NCBI RefSeq assembly: GCF_964355755.1
Contig: NC_092671.1
Coordinates: forward strand, 2,460,501-2,524,500
Length of the DNA: 64,000 nt
Origin: Antedon mediterranea
Lineage: Eukaryota > Echinodermata > Crinoidea > Comatulida > Antedonidae
Direction: 5' to 3'
Under the pieces are notes generated by a model. The model searched no databases. It saw only the letters and a program-made list of their open reading frames with translations, and was not told the origin of the DNA. Below, one piece after another: positions 36,301 to 48,300 of this stretch. A program made the position numbers and the translations under genes. How positions within the stretch are numbered: position 1 is the stretch's first letter; the number at the start of each line of letters is the position of its first letter.

Positions 36301-39300
36301 TAGCCATTCGTGGCACTTGATAACGGTCCTCCTCCTCATTAAATAGGCAACCATTTGTTATGTCTGGATAATTTGAACCTATATTTTTTAATGCGTGTTC
36401 CCAAATGGCAAGTTCGTTTTTAGGCGTGCTTGTCCGAGGAACACTTTCTTCCTGTGGTTGACTATAGTGAGGATCCTCCTCATCTAATCTACTCAGAGAT
36501 TGAGTTAGATCCACTCCATGCGTTGTTAACTTTCTATCATGCAAAAGGTTAGGTGTTGATTGAAATTGCGTTCCTGCGATTTGTCCAGTTGAGTTATAAC
36601 GCTGCGGGATTCGAAGATCTTTCATGCTTCCGGACTCATGCTGGAAAGGATGGGAGGGTCTTTTCGGGAAAGCTAATCGGATGGGTTTGCTTGGTCCCAT
36701 GTTTGTATCACTTCTTGAAAATTGAGATTGATGGGAAATTGGCCTGAATGTCGTCTGCGGAATTTGTGATAGTCCCGGTGACGGTTTGTAATACCGATTT
36801 CCCCGTAAATCTGGTTGTGATTGATATTTTGAATTCAGAGCAACATTCTCATTGGATGAGGCAATACCGTTGCTTACACTAGGAGCAACATTCTCATTGG
36901 ATGAAGCAACTCCTTTGCTTACATTTCTCAGACTTCCAATTCGATTCATTACCCAATTATAATCTGGGGCTGGATTATCAGGGGCCGGATTATCTGGGGC
37001 TGGATTATCTGGGGCTGGATTATCTGGGGCTGGATTATCTGGTTTGGGTTCTACTTTCGCATCATCTGTAGGGGTGTATTTTACGACGTCAGACCCAGGC
37101 TGAATCTCACCGTTTTGAACTAGTCTATCATACTCCCCTAACGGATAATATTTTAAAGTTGTTTTAACTTTGTGCTCTGTTGAGCGTACAACTACGCCCT
37201 CTTTATCGGCACCTGGTACGGAACGTATTAACTGTTCGTTTAGTGAATTATATGTAGGTTGAGGATGGATTAGTTGTTGGTTAGATGGGTTATATGATGC
37301 ATGCGTAGCAACAAGCGAGGTGTTAGTGTTGGGAAGAGAGGTATATGAAGAAGTTATATCAGATGATGCGGTCTGTGAAGAAGTCAAATCAAGATGCAAA
37401 TCATTAGCATGCAAAGACCTGCAATATACAACACAAATAAGAAGAAATTATAATGAAATTATAAATTAATATTTATAAAAATAAGTTATCAATATATTGC
37501 ATTTGAAAGATATAATAATAAAAATCAAATAAAAATTGTAAACAACATTGATGGTGATGTTGGTAAATATAAATCATTTGTATATAAATAAAAATAATCC
37601 TACAGGGATATTTTTTATTTACTTATTAAAAAGAATATGTAATAAATAAATGTATTCATTTAATAATCTATTTAAGATAACAATACAATTTACAGTGCAA
37701 TAAAATAAAAATTTATTTGTAGAAATTGACCAAATTCACAAACAAGCAGACAAACTTTGAACAGAAAAATCACAGAGAAAGAAAAAATATATCAACAAAT
37801 TTGGATTCTGAAAATGTAAAGTACATTTTAAAAAACTGTTAAAATTACCAAACCAGACAAGAAAATTTAATAATATATTATTAATTAAAATATACAACTT
37901 GCTAAATGTGCAAAAAATGTTGAAAAACATAACAAATTTGGACAATATTTTAAATATATAACAGAACAGAAAAACAAATAATAACGTAAAGGACAAATTT
38001 CCATATAAAGAAAAATGCACAAATTTCCACGACATAAACAAGCATGCATACACTTCAAATACAGTAAATATATACATATTCATATTAGAATGACCAAATA
38101 TGGTAAACATGCTACTGAACTGTTATGAATATTCGTTACTCGGTTACCTGACTACACATAGCGTATCTAGAAGCGCCTCCAAGCTGTTTATAATTGGAGC
38201 AAAATATTTTTATTCAGAAAATGTTGGTTTTTTTTAAATTAATACTGATTCACAATATGCACTATTTGTTTAATGAATTAAATGATATTAATTGTTCTAT
38301 TAAAACAAAAAACACATTAACAACACAAATATTAGGGGGGAGGTGGTAAGATGGTTAAGGAAAGGTACAAAACACTAGGGATTCTCAAACAAGAACTTGT
38401 TTTGAAGAAAGAAAGTTTATAGAAAAAAATATACATATATATATAATTGCAGTAAGTAGAAATAAATTAATTTACATAATTAATACTATATGATTAAATT
38501 AAATGTATGTATCATGAAATTTAAAATGATAAAGTGAATAAAAATCTGACATAACTATTACTATTAATTATTATTATTGAATGAAGTTAATAAATATAAC
38601 AAATTATTTATTATGATTTAGTTGATATCATAAATTACTTTTTAAAAATATATAGTAAGGAAAGCTTTAGAAATTTGTACTATGAAATTGTATTTGCAAT
38701 AAGAAAATTTGATGTTCTCAATTAAAAATTAACGTTCTTTGAAACTATAATGAAATTAGAAAAGAAAATGTAATATATAATAAGGACAAAATTAAATATT
38801 ATTAAACACTTACTTTTCAATCTGATGCATTCGTTTCTCGTTTACAGGGTTTGAATAGACTCTTTCTTTCCTTGGACTTCTTGGAGGCCTAGACACAATG
38901 TTGGGATCTACCACGTAAGAGTGCTCCGATTCCGGTCTGCTCGTTGGTTGACTTTCATATATAAACGATCCTGACATACTACCGTTAGGAAGACCACGCT
39001 GAGGCGGTGAATGGGCTTCTGGTGGCGGTACATACTGTTGGTAACGGTTTGGTGTTGGTTGGTATTGTTGTCGAGTAACATGACTCGCGATAATCGGATC
39101 ACTTATACGTGGCAAGTTTTTCACACGTGGGTCTGGCGTGTCTTTGTGAATATCAGTGGATCTATGTTTCATATATGTATCTGTTGATTTTACGCTACTG
39201 GGACTAAGCAGAGGTGGTGTGTATCGTGAGCCTATTTCATTGACCCGGTTATAAGAATCTGACCTCGGTGAAAGACTCTGAAGAGAGGGCGTTGAATGTT

Positions 39301-42300
39301 GATGTCCTGAATGTTTGTTACTCATCATGGTATCAATATATAATGGCTGTGATGTCGAGCCTTGCGATAGTCTTTCACGGTCACGCTTCTGTTTCAGTTT
39401 CAGCTGCTGTTTCTGAAGCCACGTTAAACCATCTGTTGATCCTTCGCTAGAGGTCTCACTAGGAGTTGGAGAAACTGGGTTCACTGTCGGTCGAAGATCG
39501 TTCAAAGGACTTGGGTTCGGTGTTTGTCGGCGCTCAGTTATAGGAGAGCTTGGATTCGCTGGAGATGTTGGCCCAGTGTGAACATATTTAATAATCTCCT
39601 TCTGTGCTCTGATTGGTGATGAAGGAGAATTTACCCTTGGGTATGAGTTTATTCTGGTAGGTGAGCTGGGCATAGAACCTTGCTTCTGTTTTTCTTGTAT
39701 GGGGCTAAAATTTGCTGAAACATTAGAATCAACAGTAGTATTTGGTAACGGTGAACTTGAGCGGTAATGTCTTTTATCATCTTGTCCATGATTCGCTAAT
39801 CGTTCATTAGCATTATATCGCAAAGGACTATGGGTACCAGGATTTGCACTATACGATGTTGATTGGACATCTGCTTGAATTTTTTCATCCACAGGTCCGT
39901 TTGTCATACCCTGGCCATAGGTCAAAAGCTGACCATTTGGCATGACCTGTCCATTTGGTATGGGTTGGATATGTGTATGTCCATTAACCATTGGTGACAC
40001 TTGTGATGGTTCGGTATTGTACATATGGCTTGTGTGATGATTTGAATTGTTCCGCATCACTGGCTCGCCATATAACAGATTATGCACTTGGCCAGCAGAT
40101 GTATGTGTGGGATTCTTATTCCCTTGTTTGTCTTTATCATGAATCTCGGCATAAGGGTTTTCTAGTTCGGTTGAAGATCGTGAGTAACCGCTGTCTCGTG
40201 AGGGCGACGTTGGTGATATGTGTGGAGCCGCACGTTGTACGGAGGTTGGCTTGGCTGCCTCTGCCTTCTGAGTTTGCGATATTTTCTTCTGAACACTAAC
40301 AAAGTTACTGGCATCAGGCGTCTGTAAAAATACAATTTTGAATTTGAAATATTCTAAACATGTCTTAAAAAGGTAAACATTAATTAAATAGGCCTTGATT
40401 TCTTCCGCTGGGCTTGTAAATTTGTCATGTGCCATTTTGCTATCATGGGAGTGGTTTACTAGAAAGTGTATTTTGGAAATAATACTGTACTAGTACTGTA
40501 CTAGTAATAGTGCTAGTACTGTGCTAGTAGTACTTGGCTAGTACTGGGCTAGTAGTACTTGGCTAGTACTGTGCTAGTAGTACTTGGCTAGTACTGTGCT
40601 AGTAGTACTTGGCTAGTACTGTGCTAGTACTCTGCTTAATACCAAGAAGCAGCAGCTTACCTCATTAGCATCAATTCCAATAAGAAGATCGTCAAAACCT
40701 TTCAACAATTCATCTAACTCTTCACGTTCTTTGTACGTTGGTCCGACGACCGTCACTGAATCAAAAGGCATATTCTTGATAGCTGCTACTGGTAACTTTG
40801 TTTGAGGGCTCTCACTTCTTGGTCGCACACCATTTGGTATCGGGCCGTTCATTTGGATAGGGCCGTTCATTAATGGTGTAGAGGCACTGTTGTTTACATG
40901 TTCGATTTTTGGTGCGTTGCTTTTGCGGACTTGAGCATACAAGCTGCCATCAGGGGCTGATAGGTGCGGTATGCTATTTACGTCTTGGCTATTCATATTG
41001 GAATCAACCAAGTCTGTGTGAAAAAATATGTCACATGTAAAAAAATTTTAGTAATATGAGCAAATATTCCACTCCTTGTAACTTTCACAAGTAACCTGCA
41101 TAAAAGGTATTTGCACACACGAATTGGATAAAGCGACTAGCTCAAAGCATTGTACAAATGACCCTAAACAAATTTATATATATTTTTTATTTGACATTAG
41201 ATTTTAATAGCAAATTTAAATTTTACTTTACACAGCATTTGTGAAATTACTACAGTATTTATAAAAGACCAGACTCTTACCATCTTCACCTTCTATCATG
41301 GAATCAAAATGTTCATAAGAATCCCAGCGTATGAGAGGATCATTGGAGTTTTCAAGTGGAAAGGCACTTCCGCGGACATAGTCACTATTGTGAATCTTGT
41401 CAGGCGTAGCTGAGAATATGAACTCTACTTTGGTAAATGATGGAAAGCGTGGATCTGAAAAATGAGCAGAGAAAAGCCAACATGAAATTTTTTACAAAAT
41501 CCAATAACATTTCCAAAAATGAGATAAAGTAAACTTTAGAACCAATCTTGATGTTTGTTAAGCTCTGTCTACACTTTAAACTTTATGTGACAAAAAAATG
41601 TGATATGCCCATATATGAACATGATGATGTCATATCACTACCATATTTAAACATATCACTACCATATTTGGGCACATCACACTGTAGCTATGGCATATTT
41701 TATTATTTTTATTTTTCAAATATATATTTTTTGTTCCGTTCCACATGTATTAACTTTATTTGTGCATAGCACAATCCTTAATATTGTCAGCAGTCCCAAT
41801 TACATTGATATAATTCACTCAAACCTCCAACTACTGTGTCATGATAATTCTCTCTGACAGTGGAGTTATTTTAATGGAGTCTGTGGGCTTAAAATGACTT
41901 AGTGTCTTTGTACAAAATTACCAACTGCAATTTAATATTGTTCCATAAACCAAGTGATTAAAATATCCAAGAAATACTATTAACGGATAAACTAAACGAG
42001 CCATACCTGTACACGCATCATCCAAGTCGGATTTTTGGAAAACTAGACGATATTCCATGATGGCTGTTGTGTGGAACTGCACGCGGAATATCACGTCTCG
42101 TGTTGTAGACCGGAATTTTTTGTGGTAGCATTTCACCTAGGAAAATAATAATTCTTCTAAATCAACATACTTTTTAATTACATTTTATATGAGATATTTA
42201 TCAATATTGATAATGTTAATTAATATGATTATCAATATTTACAATCATTATATATTTCAGTAGGCCTAAAGTTTTATTAATCATTTGATAATCTCTCATA

Positions 42301-45300
42301 AGCAAATAATAAAGCTGGGTTTATTTTTTATGAAAATAAATGTTTATTTTACTGAAATTGAAGAAATGGATGTTAGGCATAAAAAATTAAAAGCATTTTT
42401 ATTTATTTTACCGTAATAATCATTGCAATACTGGTACCTCAATCTATTATCGTTGCTGTTACATATTAATAATTATTTACAATTATTTTAATAATTAAAT
42501 TTATTGTAAATAACTAATCACTAATTACCATATTAAAAATAACTACTTTTATATTTCATTTTCACTTGTAACAAATAACATTTCACTATGATCTATGTTT
42601 AACAACAATTAAATGATAATAATGAATAAATATATTAGATATTATTTCCAAAATAGTTGTCATACCAGAATATCTCCCTTTAAAGGCAAGGCTTGGTCAA
42701 ATGGAATTGCAAACCTTGTGGTGCCCTCGGTCACGGTGCTGTGAATAAAACAAACAATATAATTTAATCACAATCGCTCAGAAATATTTATTCAGGCAAA
42801 TAATCCAGGTGAAAGGAAAAAGAATAGATACAAAACGGAAAAACAACAAAAGCTAAATATTCCTACACGCTTTTTTGATTTAGACATTCCATTACTTTAC
42901 ATGCTAGTTAATTATTGATAATCTTGTTTCACAAGAATTTGAAATGCTTTAATCTGCATGACAAGTTTAATGGAATACTGTAATCTCCAAATTGATTGAA
43001 ACAGCCAATTAAACTAGCCGTACATAATATTTGGGTCTGTTACAATATTTGTGATTGGGTACCTTGAATCACCTATTCCCCACTTAATTCTCATTCTCAA
43101 CTTGGCTACACCTGGATTTATATATAAATCACCTTAATAACAATTCACATATCTAATCAACTGCGATATTATAATTGAGTGTCACTTTCAAAGGTATGGG
43201 CAAGTGGGCTATCTAGTTAAATAAACATGCACAACTTTGATATGAATGCGTTCGGCTAATAACTTAATAAAATAATGATGGAACTTACTAAACTCCTGAG
43301 GTGAAAACCGTCTGCATATTTTGGTAAACTCTCATGAAAGGTCGACAACCTGATAATTAAAATACAATGCAAGAAAATTACAAAATACTTTCAATCACAT
43401 TCAATCAAGAAATCAATTTTCTGCTTCAACGATTAACAATGAAAAGTTTTATTACTGACATATCTTTACGCATATGTGATTTCAATTAAGAGCGAACCTA
43501 CCTCCTTCAGTGTCAAAGTTAGGTACCCCATGTATAAAGACGTAGTGAAGAAATAAAGGGCTGTTGTTGATTTGTATCGATCTTGCTAACAACCCTGAGA
43601 AGTAATCGATGTACCGATGTTGAGAGGGGTGCATCGCCGACCCTGTTTTGGCATCTAAAAACCGTCGCATGGCATATCTATCTAAAGCTGTATCAGTACT
43701 GAAAGTAAAATAATAATTTGTAATGAACCGTAACAAAGTAATTGATAATTAAATGATAAAATTTGAATTACCGTATACAATTATTTATTTCTAATTGAAA
43801 TATTTGAGTAATATTTACCTGTTACTAAAATTTAAGTAGCCCATATATGCAGATACAACTACACCAATGGGACCACGTCCTCCCTAAAGTAGAAATAATA
43901 ATATAAAGGTGAACATATTAAACTTGTATTATCAATTTCTTTTCGTTCTTTTGTGCTTTTTTTTATTTACAAAAAAAGAATGTACTTGGTATAATAAGTC
44001 ACACAACAATTTGCCATGGCGGGTCTAGGAGTTTAGAATAATAGTTGGTGGGGTATTTTCCCAAATGACGTAAAATCAAAATGGTACTGTGTTATGATGT
44101 ACTAGTATTCATGTCACCAATTAGCCATCCATTCTTTCATAGAACATACTGATGAAGAAGTCTAACTCTGGGGACTGTAAAATCGACCCCTGAGACATGA
44201 CTTTTAGCTGATTGGAGCTTTGGGGGTAGTGGCCAATAAAATAAAGGTAAATAAAAACGAAATACTGTGGACGAACCTTGCAATGAATAACAACAACATG
44301 CATTGGATCTGCTTTTAACCATGTCTCAATCTGCTTACAAATACTGCAAAGTTGCTCTAGAGGGGGCGCCAGATGATCAGGCCAACCGATGTCGACAACC
44401 TGAGGAGATAATTTTAAAAAGATCACCAAAATGTCATCAAAACTTTAAACTTTATCAAAATCACATTCTTTTCAGGGAACTATCAATAATTTTTGACAGT
44501 TTAAGTGTAACAATTGGGAACAATTCCAAATTCTTTTTTTTTTAAAGAAATCTTCGGATATTTTATGATAAAAAACAAGACATTATGAAGCTTAACTGTA
44601 TTTCAAATTTATTTGATATTTACCAACAAAGACGAGTCTTCATGTTAAAACTCAATTCAAATTTGAAATCTCACCTGCATATTAAGTTTGTTGATGTCCC
44701 GTCGCCGTCGTGACAAATTAAAAAACAAATAGTTGTTTCCATGTTTTCTTTGTAGCATCTGTACAACATCTTTTAAATTTGCTTGATATTGCGATTCAAG
44801 TCCACCGGCAGGGAATGACATTGCTACAAGGTAAAAAACACAATAAAGGTAAATGCGAAGTCCATGTTTATGAACATAGGGGAATCAGCTGTTAGGGGTC
44901 AATGTACTAAGTCTCTGGGCAAACTATTTAAAAAAAATATCATACACATCCATACAGGTCCACTCCATTTTGTTGAAATAAAATTAAATAAATATATCTA
45001 TTTTTTAACAAGCTTATAGACAGGGAGGGGTTTGAGGGTTCAAATGAACACCCTTTTGCATGTACAAACTAGAGAACAGCAATGGAAGTGATTTTTGGTT
45101 GTCTTAAAATCGAACCACCTGTAAAAATCCTGGTTACGAACTTGTATACAAATAAACATACTAAACATTTCAAATTACCATTAAAGTACCAAAAGTACCG
45201 TATAAAAAGTTTGACTTTTATATTAATAATTATTGAGTATTAATCATTTTTTGCACCTTTTCATGAGTGAAAATAATAATAAAACTCCACATTAAATTGA

Positions 45301-48300
45301 TTATTGTGAAGGTTACCATAAAACATTCATGATAACATAAAATATACACGCATACAGATATATTCGGGATCAAACATGTTGCCATCCATTAAAGGCTTAG
45401 AGAACGAAAAGTTAAGGTATTGTTTATGTCATTTAACATTCAACATTAATGCACTTGGAATTATCTGACCACACGTTTATTTCACACTCATGCTCTAAAC
45501 TTATTTCTGTTAAACTACATAATGTGTAGGAGTGTTTATTGCACTCAGAAAGGAGAATAAGTTAAGTTTGGACTAATTCTATTGAGTTAAAGTGAGTTAA
45601 ATCAATAGTTATAAATTTACAGGCATAGAACAATTAATTAATCAATTAATTTATAAACAATAAATGTGAAAATTAATGTGAGGATCAGAAAAAGCCATCC
45701 TCAACCAAGATTCAAATTCGGGACATTCTGCTTGATATGCAGATGTCCTAAATCACTGGGGCTTTCATGATATTGTTCAAATTCGATTGGATAGTAAGCC
45801 CACAGTATCTATTCTTTACAATGACAATATCATCCTTTCACCACATGTCAAGTGACTATGCGATATTAAGTTCCACAATGATTCTACACTTGATAGACGT
45901 GTAGTGTGCATTGTGAAAATAAAAGTTTGCTATTAATAATAAACCTTATACAGAACAAATAACAATATAGTCCTACTTTTTGTGCGTAATTCATTCTGTC
46001 TATTCTATCTACTGGTACTCAAAAGACAACATACTTTCATGTTTTTAGTCATGTACCAGAGGGCCAAGAGATCAACATTGAAATACATAAATATTCTTTC
46101 TAGACTCCCTGTGTATAAATGGCACCATAAAAGAGGAATGTCATCACTCTATAATGTTTCACGAGCCATTAAACTTGTCCTTAGAAGCAACTAATATATT
46201 GTGTTGAGCATGTCTATCAGAAAGGAAATGTTTTACTGCATGGAAAATAATCAAAACTTTTAGTCGTTTGTCACCAATTTTGTTTGCATCATTGTCTAGC
46301 CCTTCACAGTACCACATGTTCATAGTCTATGAACTAATATGGTCACCTAATGTTATTACGTAACATTGATATGTGATTGATGGGCCCTATGTACTTGGTA
46401 ACCTCATAATTGGGCATTTAGACTGAATTTTCCTATTCCGAGTAATTTCCGAGAGTTTATATAAAGATATATTCTACCAGTTAAATCATAATTTTCAATA
46501 GCAAATTTACTAGTGTTATATTGCAATGCAATTTGAAATAAATAAATGTATACTTACATATAATGCGTTCTGTTATGTAATCCACATCCAAGTCTAACGA
46601 CTCCATTATGTAACTTTCCACCCCTCTGTAAAACAATCAAAGTTAATTGTTTTAAACTTCATAAATAATGTATCCTCACCCTTTCCAAAATATTGGAGTA
46701 ACTGTTGATGTTTTCATTTTATATTGTATCACTGTGTAAACATTGATATTTATTTTATATTAGCATCATTTATTTGTACTAGGGCTCAGTACTGGGTTCT
46801 CCAAAGTCAATGTTGAAGTGTGAATTGAGGTCAATGGCACTTGCCATCATTTACCTAGACAGATCTCACAGAAAATAAATACGTCAGTTGTAGGTATGAC
46901 ATCAAAATAGATAATGCCTTATAAGGCAATGAATAAGTTTAAGAATTTAGCATAATGTTAATCATTTTGTACATACTTTTACTTTTAGTTTCAGAAAACT
47001 TTCTATGAAAACTGAATTGTATTTTAATTGTCAAAATAGTTGTATAACAATAAAAAAAAAAAAAACTAATCAAAGCTGTTTAATCTTTTGAAATTGTTTG
47101 GACAGTTTTAAAACACAAATACAGAAAAACAAAAATAATATACTGAATAGAGTAACAAATGTAAGATGTTTTACATTTTAAATATACATGATAAATAAAC
47201 ATTTTTTTACTTCAGCAACAAATCTTTTCCTAAAAGAAATGAATAAGTTTGAGAATGTGCATATGTAAATCATTTTGTAAATTTTCTAATTTTCTAATCA
47301 TTCCATAATTTTGTATCAATAAAAGAAATTAAACACAGTAGTCTACTAAATCTTAAAATATTTCAAAACTATATGGTAGTATTAAAACTCTCAAAACTTT
47401 ATAGGCCTATACCACTACCAGTATAAAATAATTATTTTCAAGTCATTTCACATTCTGAAAAGAATATTAAAATTGATTTTGCAGGCCTGACAGTTGGAAG
47501 TTTCTGTGTATGTAAATGATATAAAAAGTGTCAAGTTCTAACTAAGGGGGAAACAGAAATATTGAATTCCTGAAATGCCATTCATCATGTTATTGCCTCA
47601 ACATATGTTGTATAGCCCATGCCTACAATAATGCGATAACAATAACAAATGTGCAGGAAAAAAAAGAGGATAGAGTTACCAGACCAGACTTTAATGCTAC
47701 ATGTTAATGATTTATAGAGAAAATGTAACAAAATGGTTCGATCGTGAGAGTTTATCTGTCTGACCTCAAGAGGGCCGATGACCAGTTAATGTACCATTTT
47801 GGGAGATAAAGTTTTATCTATGAGTGGGGCTATTGGTACTCATCTATCTTACCTGAGAAGGGTTATTGGTACTCAACTATCTTTGGGAGGGGTGATCGTA
47901 CTCTACTATCTCAGCTGGGAGATGTAATCTGTCCTCTACAATGTTATACAGGAGGGTGATTGTACTCTACAATGTATCTTTATGGGAGGGGTGATCGGTA
48001 CTGTACTATCCTATACAGGAAGGGTCGTATTCTATACTGTATCTTACCTGGGAGGGGTGATAGGTACTCTAGTATCTTACCTGGGAGGGGTGATAGGTTG
48101 ATATGTACTCTAGTATCTTACCTGGGAGGGGTGATAGGTTGATATGTACTCTAGTATCTTACCTGGGAGGGGTGATAGGTTGATATGTACTCTAGTATCT
48201 TACCTGGGAGAGGTGATAGGTTGATATGTACTCTAGTATCTTACCTGGGAGGGGTGATAGGTTGATATGTACTCTAGTATCTTACCTGGGAGAGGTGATA

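Noticed and set aside
37736-38110. 124-codon F/L/I-rich minus-strand frame in a tensin intron
   Set aside because: Intron-like composition, no splice sites that keep the tensin frame, and no known domain.
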